The notes: generated by a model from the letters alone, not told the origin. A stretch of DNA of 21,308 bases from Dehalococcoidia bacterium (GCA_016783225.1 JADHWZ010000012.1:1-21308), one strand, 5' to 3'; numbered from the stretch's first letter, positions 5,793 to 13,216 are shown. Numbers and translations are program-made.

Positions 5793-5896
5793 GCCGTGTG
5801 TTAGTCTGATACGGCAAATAGCTCGCAAGGAGGTGATGAAAACAAGGGGATAGTGGTGAGGTGGCAACAATCAAGAAAGGAGGTGTTCAATACTGT

Positions 5897-7243
5897 ATGG
5901 CCTATGATGAAGAGCTGGAAGGCGCCCTGGAAATGGCGGAGGATGTCGAGGAGGTGGACCTGGATGACGTGCATCCGTTCCGGAACCTCTCCCAGACGCG
6001 GAAAACGAACCTTGATACCATTCGCGCCTTTCTTGGTAGCGGAAAGCAGACCCAGATACCAATTGTCTTGCCGAGGTATTACGGTGACCTCCTGGCCTGG
6101 GCTCTCCAGCGTCATATTAAAACAGACGGCTGGAAAGTCGTCAAGGCTCTCGGCAAATACGTTCCGACTCCAAGCTACGCGAATGTGAATACTGATTATG
6201 ACAAATACGAGAACGTCCTGTGCCGTGGCTCTCTCCTGTTGCTGAAAGAAGACAGCCGTGTTCTAGCCACCATAAACGCTGAGGACCCGAGGGCACCTGC
6301 CTCGCTAATAGTAGCCGGCTGCAGAAAAAGAGAGGCGCGCAAGTTTGCCGACGGCGTTGAGAACACTGCCAAAGGGCCCAACCTGTATGGGGGCAAGAAA
6401 CTCGAGTTCGGCGGCCGTATCCGCTTCCTGAGCCTGTCACCAAAGAGCTGGGAAGACCTGATACTGGCCCCGGCACTGAAAAATGAGATCGAAGCCAACA
6501 CGGTCGGCTTCCTGAATAGGAAAGCAGAACTTGGCAGGTACGGTATACCGCCGCGCAGAGGAGTTATTCTGGTGGGCGAACCGGGTACCGGCAAGACCTT
6601 GATATCCAAGATACTCATGACCGGGAGCCCGGGCATTACCTGCATTGTGGCTCACCAAAGCGGCCTGGCGCACAGCAGATATATCTACGAGCTGTACGAG
6701 TTGGCTGAAGATTTGAAGCCAAGCATAGTATTCATCGAGGACATTGACCTCGTCGGGGAAAAGAGAGGAGAAGGCTTGTTCTCACTCCTGTCAGCTCTCG
6801 ACGGAATCGAAGAGTGCAGAGACATCGTTACCGTTGCCAGCACGAACTTCATTGAGATTCTAGACAAAGCTCTGACCGAGCGGCCTTCCCGGTTCGACCG
6901 GATAATCCAGCTGCCACCGCCTTCGCTGGAGCAAAGAAGGCAGCTCATTCGTTGCCTTTCCCAGAGAATCCCCATGGATGAGAATATCCAGGACTATCTT
7001 GCCCGCAGGAGCGAGCATTACACCCCGGCCCAGGTTCAGGAGGCGGCTTACAGCCTGGTCATCGACCGTGGACATAGCTTCGACTGTGACGGACCCGGCG
7101 ACCACGAATTCACTATGACCGACGTGGACAATGTCCTGGCCAAGATAAACAGGAGGAATAGGGAGTTGGGCTTCAAAAGACTGGGCAACAACGGAAACGG
7201 CTCTAGCATTGAAGCGGTAGCACACTCCAGAGTGAGATGCTAA
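5897..7243 (+). CDS. AAA+ ATPase (26S proteasome subunit/FtsH-like module)
   Basis: A single-module AAA+ ATPase of 448 residues from ATG 5897; a GTG at 5861 in the same frame would add 12 residues. The ATG is preferred because AAGGAGGT (5877-5884) lies 12 bases upstream, while GTG has no Shine-Dalgarno. Counting from the GTG: Walker A GEPGTGKT at 239-246, Walker B IVFIED at 289-294, sensor 1 STN at 327-329, arginine finger in RPSRFDR at 341-347, small helical lid after 350. This is the classic-clade (Cdc48/FtsH/RPT) pattern, with no protease or zinc motif. The first 210 residues are unrecognised, acidic at the start (EDVEEVDLDDVHPF), and probably recognise a substrate. Small genes follow on the same strand with good ribosome binding sites, suggesting an operon. 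Confidence 0.85.
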   Translation: MAYDEELEGALEMAEDVEEVDLDDVHPFRNLSQTRKTNLDTIRAFLGSGKQTQIPIVLPRYYGDLLAWALQRHIKTDGWKVVKALGKYVPTPSYANVNTDYDKYENVLCRGSLLLLKEDSRVLATINAEDPRAPASLIVAGCRKREARKFADGVENTAKGPNLYGGKKLEFGGRIRFLSLSPKSWEDLILAPALKNEIEANTVGFLNRKAELGRYGIPPRRGVILVGEPGTGKTLISKILMTGSPGITCIVAHQSGLAHSRYIYELYELAEDLKPSIVFIEDIDLVGEKRGEGLFSLLSALDGIEECRDIVTVASTNFIEILDKALTERPSRFDRIIQLPPPSLEQRRQLIRCLSQRIPMDENIQDYLARRSEHYTPAQVQEAAYSLVIDRGHSFDCDGPGDHEFTMTDVDNVLAKINRRNRELGFKRLGNNGNGSSIEAVAHSRVRC

Positions 7244-7279
7244 ACCAAAAGGCAAACGAAAGGAGGGCGCAAACATGTT

Positions 7280-7369
7280 GTGAACAAAGCCACCCCGTTT
7301 CTCAGAGTAATGGACACGTTCATGAATCAAAGGAATCAGGGAGGTAGCACAAATGAGGATAATCATTGA
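7280..7369 (+). CDS. Possible 29-residue ORF overlapping the next gene
   Basis: GTG at 7280 opens a 29-codon frame reading MNKATPFLRVMDTFMNQRNQ... It ends at TGA 7367-7369, overlapping the ATG of the next gene (7353) by 17 bases. AGGAGGG at 7261-7267 lies 12 bases upstream. The same ribosome binding site also precedes ATG-TTG-TGA at 7275-7283, a two-codon frame. No family is recognised. It could equally be non-coding spacer; coding is suggested only by the Shine-Dalgarno and operon-like overlap. Confidence 0.25.
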   Translation: MNKATPFLRVMDTFMNQRNQGGSTNEDNH

Positions 7370-7547
7370 AACGGACGCCAAGGAAGGGAAGGAGGCACCC
7401 GACAAAGGGACGCACAGCAAAGGCCCCCAGGATGTGTGGCGCTTTGGAGAAATCAGGAAGACTCTGTGGGGAGATGGCTCGTCCGTGGCAGGCCCCCGAG
7501 ATGTGTGGGGCTTCGCGGGAATAAGAAAGACTCTCTGGGGAAAGTAA
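7353..7547 (+). CDS. Small protein with a duplicated 18-residue motif
   Basis: A 64-residue protein with no recognised family. Residues 1-23 are charged (MRIIIETDAKEGKEAPDKG). Two copies of an 18-residue unit follow: GPQDVWRFGEIRKTLWGD (24-41) and GPRDVWGFAGIRKTLWGK (47-64), joined by GSSVA. Thirteen of 18 residues are identical, giving the pattern GPxDVWxFxxIRKTLWGx. The second copy ends at the C-terminus. Nucleotide identity of the units is about 78% by eye, so the duplication is old enough to have diverged yet keeps the two Trp and the IRKTLWG core. GGAGGT at 7340-7345 supports the ATG at 7353. It lies 109 bases after the AAA+ ATPase gene on the same strand. It could be an adaptor, a tag-bearing substrate, or a precursor peptide with repeated cores; none can be chosen from sequence. 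Confidence 0.6.
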   Translation: MRIIIETDAKEGKEAPDKGTHSKGPQDVWRFGEIRKTLWGDGSSVAGPRDVWGFAGIRKTLWGK

Positions 7548-7612
7548 CACCCGGTGCAGCCAAACCTAGCTAGACACACGCCAGGCGAGTCGGTAACACC
7601 AAGGGAGGAAGA

Positions 7613-7852
7613 ATGGCCGCATACCTGGCAGACCAGTTCATCGCCTGGATAAACAGCCTGGCGCAGGACAACGTGGGAATCGCCCTGACGCTGATACTGG
7701 GCCTTGCTGCCCTGAGCGGTCTGTTGCTGGTAGCCGCCCTCAGGCTGCTCAGGACACTACTGCCCTTTCTAGTAGTGACGGGGACTGTTGTCCTTTGCTG
7801 GCACACGGGCTTGCTCGACCAGTGCTACGAGTGGCTGCTCAGCCTGGTATAG
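7613..7852 (+). CDS. Small hydrophobic membrane protein
   Basis: A 79-residue protein with an N-terminal amphipathic stretch (MAAYLADQFIAWINSLAQDN) and two hydrophobic segments at about residues 21-43 and 48-63, separated by RLLRT, so it is probably a two-helix inner-membrane protein. GGGAGGAAGA directly upstream (7603-7612) is a good Shine-Dalgarno for ATG 7613. It lies 65 bases after the repeat-containing small gene, on the same strand as the AAA+ ATPase, so it is probably the last gene of that cluster. The next gene is convergent. No family recognised; the sequence LLVAALRLLRTLLPFLVVTG has no catalytic motif. A membrane anchor, holin-like or toxin-like role would be speculation. Confidence 0.6.
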   Translation: MAAYLADQFIAWINSLAQDNVGIALTLILGLAALSGLLLVAALRLLRTLLPFLVVTGTVVLCWHTGLLDQCYEWLLSLV

Positions 7853-7939
7853 AAGGACGTACGAGAGTGGCTTCGATGAAACGCTGGAAGCGCATCTGGA
7901 GGCAGTGCCTTTCGAATGCGGGATCTGAAGTTCCACTAC

Positions 7940-8800
7940 CTAATCGGCGTAGAAGGAGATGGCAAGAAGGCCTGGTCCGGTATGAACTCCCATGACGGGG
8001 GTGAACTCGGAGAGATAAAGCTCGACACAGCTGAACCTTGAACGGATCTCCGCTGCGAGCTTTTCCGCCTCCTCCAACTCATCAGCATGGTGCACCATGA
8101 CATGCACCTTGGAATCTCCCATCCTCTGCGCCATTATCTCCAGCATGCGCTCTATGCCTCTTGTCTTGGTCCTGGGGCGTGCCACAGGCGTTGTTTCCCC
8201 AATAGCAGGGGAATGTTCGACAATAGGCTTCATACTCAATACCGCCCCGGCCCAAGCTGCCGCCCTGGCAATGCGGCCAAGTCTGGCAAGATAGTAGAGC
8301 GTATCCAGCATAGCGAAGAAATTCACCTTGCCCATCATGTCTCGTGCCACCTCGGCTGCCTGGGCCCGCTCCGCCCCCTGGCTGGCCACACGGGCCGCCT
8401 CGAGGACGATGAATCCCAATGCACCGGACACAGCCCGGCTGTCAAACACCTCGATGGTGGTACCGGGTATCTCCTCTTCAGCCATCTCCTTAGCTGCCAC
8501 CGCCGCCTCAAAAGTCTGGCTTTGCAGGCTGGTGAGGGTGATACAGAGTACGCTTTCCGCTTTCTGGCTTAACTGGCGGTAGGCCTCGAGGAAAACCCCC
8601 GCTGATGGAGTTGAGGTGGTGGGTAGATTCTCTCTTTTGCGCATAATCCTGTAGACTTCGCCGGGGGTCATGTCAATTCCGTCGCGGTAGCTCTTGCCTT
8701 CATAGACTATTTCGAGAGGCACTACACAAATGTCGTACTTCTCCACCAGTTCCTTCGGCAGACAACACGTGCTGTCGGTAAGGATAGCAACCTTTTTCAT
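7940..8800 (-). CDS. DegV family fatty-acid-binding protein
   Basis: A 286-residue DegV protein. The start at 8800 (MKKVAILTDSTCCLPKELVEKY) fits the family; the longer frame adds 20 unrelated residues. The N-terminal AILTDSTCCLP carries the DegV DS-x-x-LP motif. The middle has TSTPSAGVFLEAYRQL and ITLTSLQSQTFEAA, which line the fatty-acid pocket, and the end TPVMGVHTGPGLLAISFY is the conserved C-terminal GxHxGPG signature. DegV/FakB proteins bind a fatty acid and present it to a FakA kinase for phosphorylation and phospholipid synthesis; no fakA-like gene is in the window. Some relatives may bind other lipids. It has its own promoter with a perfect -35. Confidence 0.92.
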   Translation of the reverse strand: MKKVAILTDSTCCLPKELVEKYDICVVPLEIVYEGKSYRDGIDMTPGEVYRIMRKRENLPTTSTPSAGVFLEAYRQLSQKAESVLCITLTSLQSQTFEAAVAAKEMAEEEIPGTTIEVFDSRAVSGALGFIVLEAARVASQGAERAQAAEVARDMMGKVNFFAMLDTLYYLARLGRIARAAAWAGAVLSMKPIVEHSPAIGETTPVARPRTKTRGIERMLEIMAQRMGDSKVHVMVHHADELEEAEKLAAEIRSRFSCVELYLSEFTPVMGVHTGPGLLAISFYAD

Positions 8801-8830
8801 GAGGCACACCCCCAAATAATCATCGCTACT

Positions 8831-8860
8831 ACTTTGCCACACGAGGTAGTCCCATGTCAA
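8831..8860 (-). promoter_or_regulatory. Promoter of the degV-family gene
   Basis: Perfect -35 TTGACA on the minus strand (8855-8860), 18 bases, then a weak -10 CAAAGT (8831-8836). The start of transcription would be about 25-30 bases before the ATG at 8800. Confidence 0.45.
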
Positions 8861-8931
8861 TAGGTTTCCGGCCGTGGCTGCTCAACTGACGCTTTTCTTC
8901 GGAGTGACACGTAGGGATCACGAACAGCACA

Positions 8932-8999
8932 ACATGTAGTGCGAGGCTTTAGCCTCACCAAGTCCACCCCAGGCGACCTTGAAAGGTCGCGCTACATGT
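8932..8999. repeat. Cloverleaf-like REP/MITE repeat, copy 1
   Basis: A 68-base element with outer inverted ends ACATGTAG/CTACATGT enclosing two internal palindromes: GAGGCTTTAGCCTC (8943-8956) and GCGACCTTGAAAGGTCGC (8973-8990). It could fold as a three-way junction on either strand. A second copy follows 30 bases later in the same orientation. Such short non-coding palindromic units are dispersed in many bacterial genomes and are usually moved by transposases encoded elsewhere. Confidence 0.85.
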
Positions 9000-9029
9000 A
9001 TGACATGCCTTGTCCGTCAGAGAAATAAG

Positions 9030-9096
9030 CATGTAGCGCGAGGCTTCAGCCTCGCCAAACCCCACCCACGGCGACCTTGAAAGGTCGCACTACATG
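9030..9096. repeat. Cloverleaf-like REP/MITE repeat, copy 2
   Basis: Same architecture as the copy at 8932-8999: outer ends CATGTAG/CTACATG, internal palindromes GAGGCTTCAGCCTC (9040-9053) and GCGACCTTGAAAGGTCGC (9071-9088). Differences in the arms are mostly compensatory or G-T exchanges, so the fold is kept. It ends 20 bases from the truncated end of the RKIP-like pseudogene. Confidence 0.85.
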
Positions 9097-9116
9097 GGCC
9101 GGACTGACACCAGTTG

Positions 9117-9642
9117 TCACCAATCAAGGAAGACGTCCCACCGGGGGTCAGACAGCGAGCGCTGATAGGTACCGAAGTAGCCAACCTTACCCAGGTCGTT
9201 CTTCCCTTGCAGAGCTCCGCTTGCCAGTTCATCCTCCGGAGGGACGCCTTCCGGTAGCTCGCGCGTATCCGGCGGCAGGTTGAACAAAACCCAATGCGCA
9301 AAAGCGCCGCTGGGAGCATCCGGATCGTCCATTATCAGGGCGAGCGAATCAGTCCCTGCGGGCACATCGCTCCAGCCAAGCGGTGGTGACACGTTCTCGC
9401 CGTCAGCGGGTGTATTTGGCGGGGATTTCTTCTCCTGCCTTGAAAGCTGAGCTAGAAACTGACAACGTCGGGGCACCCTCCTCCGCTGGCGGTGGTTCAG
9501 GCTCCAGTTCTGCGGCTTCTTCAGGCGCTGCCTCTTCCTGCGGTGGTGCCCTCTTCTCCGTCGGCGTGGGTTGAGCGCAGCCAGCTATTGCCATCCCTGT
9601 CAGCAAGAGCAAGGTCATGAACAGCAGCACAACTCGTCGCAC
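9117..9642 (-). pseudogene. YbhB/YbcL (RKIP/PEBP)-like lipoprotein, frameshifted and C-terminally truncated
   Basis: Two overlapping frames make one protein. The first starts at GTG 9642 (AAGGAGG upstream) with a lipoprotein signal peptide, MRRVVLLFMTLLLLTGMAIAGC, lipobox AIAGC. A Pro/Glu-rich linker and SSSAFKAGEEIPAKYTR follow, and the frame stops at TGA 9403-9405. One base out of frame the family sequence continues, DGENVSPPLGWSDVPAGTDSLALIMDDPDAPSGAFAHWVLFNLP, to TGA at 9117. Intact YbhB-like proteins read IPxKYTCDGxxxSPPL here, so a one-base insertion near 9403-9410 explains the break. After GALQGKNDLGKVGYFG the usual C-terminal region (PPPGxxHRY...LYALD, about 50 residues) is missing. 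The protein would bind phosphorylated or lipid ligands if intact. Sequencing error could explain the frameshift but not the truncation. Confidence 0.75.
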
Positions 9643-9781
9643 TTCTTACCACCTCCTTCGCTGTCTAGCGGCAGAACGGTCTGGTCGAATCCTCCATGCC
9701 GACCCAGGCAAGACTTCACGACACGTACTACCAACCGCAAATCGTATTACCTTGCGTTCCTGATGTCGAGGTCTGTGCGGC

Positions 9782-9810
9782 TTGCTCGTTGGGGGTATCC
9801 TGGCTATAAT
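9782..9810 (+). promoter_or_regulatory. Promoter of the DUF362 gene
   Basis: Perfect -10 TATAAT (9805-9810) with a weak -35 TTGCTC (9782-9787) 17 bases upstream. Predicted leader about 78 bases to the GTG at 9895. Confidence 0.5.
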
Positions 9811-9894
9811 GTACATGAACGACCAAGGCAACCGGTTAGCTACAGAGACCGGGCTTCATCAACTGTACACGGCGCCGGGGGGAGTGAGGAAACA

Positions 9895-10995
9895 GTGTCG
9901 CGCCAAAGAAGATTCGAGCAGCGCCCCCGGGCAGAATTGCTAGAACGGAGAGAATTCCTGAAGGGCATCACATTGCTGGGAGGGCTTACGTTCATATCCG
10001 CCTTCCTGCCCTCTTGTCTGCGCAAAGAAGAGCCAGCGCCTGAGCCTCCCGCCCCAACTACATCAACCGAACCCTTCGAGCCTGCCTCCGAGGAGACTCC
10101 ACCGACCAAGATAAGCCTGGTACGCACCCGAGACCGAACGGAAGGGGTGCACAGGACTATTGCCTTGCTTGAGTCCAATCCCGTGCAGGGGAAAGCAGTC
10201 ACCGTCAAGCCAAATTTCAATACGGCCGATCCCGCGCCCGGTTCCACGCACAACGATACTCTGCGCTCCCTAGTCCTTACCCTCAAGAATATGGGAGCTA
10301 CCCGAGTCACGTTGGCCGAGCGCTGTGGGCCGTACATTAGCACCCGCGAAGTCATGGAAGAGAAGGGCATCGTCCGTCTGGCTGAGGAGGTCGACTTCGA
10401 CATAATCAACCTTGAAGAGCTTGGGGACGATGGATGGGTTCACCTGCATCCCAAGGATAGCCACTGGAAGGACGGCTTCCATTTTCCACGTGCCTACCTG
10501 GAGGCGGAATCCATCGTGCAGACTTGCTGTCTAAAGACACACGCCTATGGTGGACACTTCAGCCTTTCCCTGAAGAACTCCGTTGGCACGGTGGCTGGAA
10601 AGGGCTACCCGTACATGCGCCAGATGCACATGTCACCTCACATGAGAAAAATGATTGCCGAGATCAATACGGCGTATTCACCAGACCTTATTCTGCTGGA
10701 CAGCGTGGACGCCTTCGTCAAAGGAGGCCCCGACAAGGGTACCAGGGCGGAGGCCAACGTGATTCTCGGGGGCAGCGACCGGGTGGCAATCGATGCGGTT
10801 GGAGTAGCCATACTGCGGTTGCTGGGCACTACCCGGGAAGTAAGCGAAGGGCCGATTTTCCAGCAGGAACAGATCGCCAGGGCGGTGGAACTGGGCCTGG
10901 GAGTGAAGTCATCCTCACAGATTCAGCTGGTTACGGATGATGCAGAGAGCGAGGCATTTGCTGCGGAAGTCAGGGAAATCCTGCTCGCCAGCTAG
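9895..10995 (+). CDS. DUF362 protein with twin-arginine lipoprotein signal
   Basis: A 366-residue exported DUF362 protein. The open frame runs back to 9571, but the GTG at 9895 (VSRQRRFEQRPRAELLERREFLKG) is chosen. It puts the twin-arginine motif ERREFLKG and hydrophobic stretch ITLLGGLTFISAFLPSC near the N-terminus, GAGG lies about five bases upstream, and it avoids overlap with the divergent lipoprotein gene. LPSC looks like a lipobox, followed by a Pro/Thr-rich linker. The domain starts at KISLVRTRD. VKPNFNTADPAPGSTHND, GATRVTLAERCGP, QTCCLKTHAYGGHFSLSLKNSVG and ANVILGGSDRVAIDAVGVAIL are typical DUF362 segments. Function is unknown; some members carry ferredoxin domains, absent here. Tat export suggests a folded or cofactor-bearing protein at the outer face of the membrane. 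Confidence 0.85.
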   Translation: MSRQRRFEQRPRAELLERREFLKGITLLGGLTFISAFLPSCLRKEEPAPEPPAPTTSTEPFEPASEETPPTKISLVRTRDRTEGVHRTIALLESNPVQGKAVTVKPNFNTADPAPGSTHNDTLRSLVLTLKNMGATRVTLAERCGPYISTREVMEEKGIVRLAEEVDFDIINLEELGDDGWVHLHPKDSHWKDGFHFPRAYLEAESIVQTCCLKTHAYGGHFSLSLKNSVGTVAGKGYPYMRQMHMSPHMRKMIAEINTAYSPDLILLDSVDAFVKGGPDKGTRAEANVILGGSDRVAIDAVGVAILRLLGTTREVSEGPIFQQEQIARAVELGLGVKSSSQIQLVTDDAESEAFAAEVREILLAS

Positions 10996-11320
10996 CACGC
11001 GGCCTACGGCACGGACTGTGAACAATGGATTTGAGAAACGACAGCAATCGTCTCACATGGCGTCAAGCATCACTTGACCCAGATTGTGCCTCACATTCAA
11101 AGGGCCGACCGGAAAGATGTGTGTCCCGTGCAGAGACTGTCGCCGGTTAAGAGGCCCGGAGAATTCTATCGAGCACTGAGAGCCATAGTCTGCAAGGCAC
11201 AAACAGAGAGCTCCGGCAGGCGCTAGCACACTCGCAGAGCACCTGGCCAAATCGGCCTAGCCATCTGAATTGCCTAGAATCACCATCCCTGGCCTTCGCT
11301 TATTTGTATCCGCACGATTG
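10996..11320. other. Intergenic stretch, no feature recognised
   Basis: These 325 bases separate the 3' ends of convergent genes. Short open frames exist (one of 65 codons on the minus strand, 11053-11250) but have no Shine-Dalgarno and no family resemblance. No strong hairpin plus T-run terminator was found. Confidence 0.5.
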
Positions 11321-11938
11321 CTACTCTGACTTGATATGCTTGGCGATGATGTCCAGCGCTTCAAATAGGCCGGCCGTTGGCAGGAAGTAAGTCATCCTGA
11401 TCCTGGTATGTTGATGCTTGGGCTCGGGGAAAATCCAGATACCACCCTTAAGAACAGCAGGCTCAGCCTGCGACAGCTTGTCGGTCAACCGGTAATCGAG
11501 GTTAAGCTTCCTGGCCAGGAAATCATCGCCCTTCCACTCAATGTCAACCGCTCTGCCTACAGCCGAGCTCTTCTGTCTGACCAGCCTGGTTTTCTTCTTA
11601 CTCTCTTTGCCTGTCAGGCTGACGCTTCTCAGCACGAAGTCCAAAACGTATCGAACGCCATACTGGCTGGCCACGCCGATTACGTTTATTGAATCTATGT
11701 TCCTGTCTCTGAGCTTGATAACGCCCAATGGCTTCTGCACCCAGGAGCGCTTCTGCCCGGTTTCTTCCTGGCCGGCGGTCTCTTCAAGCCCGGGCGACTT
11801 CACCCCTATTCCGAGAAGGTGCTGCCGCAGCTCCTCCACCTTCTGCGGACCACCCTTCTTCCTGCTCCTCAAAGCCAGCGGAAAGCCTATGATCGCCAGA
11901 AGCGCCAGTAGGAGAGGTAGAAAATCGCTCCAGTCCAT
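11321..11938 (-). CDS. Membrane-anchored hypothetical protein
   Basis: A 205-residue protein not recognised. An N-terminal hydrophobic helix (MDWSDFLPLLLALLAIIGFPLAL, residues 1-23) is followed by a basic stop-transfer segment RSRKKGG, so the N-terminus is probably outside and the rest cytoplasmic. A polar linker to about residue 70 follows, then a soluble domain with alternating hydrophobic strands (VRYVLDFVLRSVSL, AVDIEWKGDDFLARKLNLDYRL, GGIWIFPEPKHQHTRIRMTYFLP). AGGAA lies about seven bases before ATG 11938. It is 40 bases downstream of the bactofilin-like gene on the same strand, so the two are probably co-transcribed and may work together at the membrane. Confidence 0.7.
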   Translation of the reverse strand: MDWSDFLPLLLALLAIIGFPLALRSRKKGGPQKVEELRQHLLGIGVKSPGLEETAGQEETGQKRSWVQKPLGVIKLRDRNIDSINVIGVASQYGVRYVLDFVLRSVSLTGKESKKKTRLVRQKSSAVGRAVDIEWKGDDFLARKLNLDYRLTDKLSQAEPAVLKGGIWIFPEPKHQHTRIRMTYFLPTAGLFEALDIIAKHIKSE

Positions 11939-11978
11939 CTGATGTTCCTATATCGCCGGGGCGAGCCGTGGTGGCTTC

Positions 11979-13136
11979 TCAACCCTGGGCTCGTAACCGT
12001 GTCTCCGAGACCACCACAGCCCCCAGCCCGAAGAGTGCTGTGGCCAAACCAACCCAGAATCCCACGAAGGGGATCGCCCTCAGGATAACCAGGATGACAA
12101 GGCCCAGAGCCAGGGCTCCCACCAACAGGCCTTTGGATTCCACACCCCCGAGTCGCCTGAGAATCAGCCGCCCTATGAGCAGGGCAACCGGGATTTGACT
12201 AAGATACATGGCTATACCCCAGAGAGCCAGGACAATCAACCCCACAGGTATCCCGATGACCGTGAAACAGACAACTATGGCAGCGATGGGCACTGCGAAC
12301 AAGGCGACAGCCCCCCAGCCCAGGCTTGGCAACGGCCTGGTTCGAATTGAGTCGGCCATTGACACCATCCTTCGGGGCGCGATGAGTACGGTGATAATCC
12401 CTATCACCAGTATCATCAGGAAAGCCACCACCTTACCCATGACTGCGCCAGCTATTGCAACGGCGGTGGCTGCTTCGGCTGTTTCCTCTACCTCTGGCAC
12501 GTTGTGAGTAGTTGCGCCTCCCACCTGAGCTCCTGACTCGATATCGGCCTCGTTTTCACTGGTATAGGTGAGGTCACCTTGAATGTTCGCCGTGGGTGCT
12601 ACGGTTAGATTGTCAACTTGAAGCTCGACATCTCCCTGCACGCCACCAGCGATGGTAACTTCTCCACCACCCCCTTTGACATCACCCTCGATGAGCCCGT
12701 CTATGCGCGCATTCCCGACGCCTAAGAGCAGGTCACCGCCAATCACAGCAGCGCTGGCGACATTCAGAGTGCCACCGAAAGCTATCAGGTCACCGCCAAC
12801 GTCGCCCCTGATGTGAAGCGTCTCTCCCGCCAGCCGCGCAGCGTGGGCAACGTCACCGTTTACCTCAACCGTCTGAGCAACGGCAACAAGGCTACCATTG
12901 ACTGTGCCATTAACGGTCACCTCTCTACCCACAGCCCAGAGGTCACCATTGACAGTACCATCAATGACGATACTGGCAGCGGCTACATAGAGGTCGTCGT
13001 CGACCACATCCCCGCTGGCGACAGTGACCGTGTCTCCGCTGCGGAGGTCAGCCGCCAATACAGGCGCCGAAGCCAGCAAGGTCACCAGTGTGGCAACCAG
13101 AACAGCACCCAGGCCCCTGAGAATATGCTTTGACAT
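11979..13136 (-). CDS. Polymer-forming (bactofilin-like) beta-helix protein with C-terminal membrane domain
   Basis: A 385-residue protein. A Sec signal peptide (LGAVLVATLVTLLASAPVLAADL, cleavage near residue 29) is followed by about 160 residues of short repeats, each a beta-helix rung with G-V/I-x-G-D/S spacing (VIDGTVNGDLWAVGREVTVNGTVNGSLVAV...). These resemble bactofilin/polymer-forming cytoskeletal proteins. An acidic linker (EVEETAEAATA) leads to about six membrane helices from residue 230 to the end (KVVAFLMILVIGIITVLIAP, LFAVPIAAIVVCFTVIGIPV, LVGALALGLVILVIL, LATALFGLGAVVV). The beta-helix should therefore lie outside the membrane, unlike classical cytoplasmic bactofilins. AGGAGGTGAACT directly before ATG 13136 is an excellent ribosome binding site. 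Role unknown; an envelope scaffold is inference. It follows the ferredoxin gene by 80 bases. Confidence 0.78.
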   Translation of the reverse strand: MSKHILRGLGAVLVATLVTLLASAPVLAADLRSGDTVTVASGDVVDDDLYVAAASIVIDGTVNGDLWAVGREVTVNGTVNGSLVAVAQTVEVNGDVAHAARLAGETLHIRGDVGGDLIAFGGTLNVASAAVIGGDLLLGVGNARIDGLIEGDVKGGGGEVTIAGGVQGDVELQVDNLTVAPTANIQGDLTYTSENEADIESGAQVGGATTHNVPEVEETAEAATAVAIAGAVMGKVVAFLMILVIGIITVLIAPRRMVSMADSIRTRPLPSLGWGAVALFAVPIAAIVVCFTVIGIPVGLIVLALWGIAMYLSQIPVALLIGRLILRRLGGVESKGLLVGALALGLVILVILRAIPFVGFWVGLATALFGLGAVVVSETRLRAQG

Positions 13137-13216
13137 AGTTCACCTCCTGAAGGCTTCCATCAAGGGATTGCTCGGAAAAGGCAAGATACTCTTGCTACCG
13201 AGCATCACTTCTTCTC

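Noticed and set aside
5836..5853. Five-codon leader ORF (MKTRG) before the AAA+ gene
   Set aside because: The Shine-Dalgarno lies only one base from the ATG, too close for normal initiation; probably chance.
6860..7579. Long minus-strand open frame (239 codons) opposite the AAA+ cluster
   Set aside because: It is antisense to the 3' end of a clear AAA+ gene and to the small repeat gene, has no family resemblance, and its own repeats merely mirror the duplicated motif on the other strand.
7875..7995. Possible small basic + strand ORF (MKRWKRIWRQCLSN...) after the membrane protein gene
   Set aside because: It has no good Shine-Dalgarno and its last 56 bases overlap the conserved C-terminus of the degV-family gene on the other strand.
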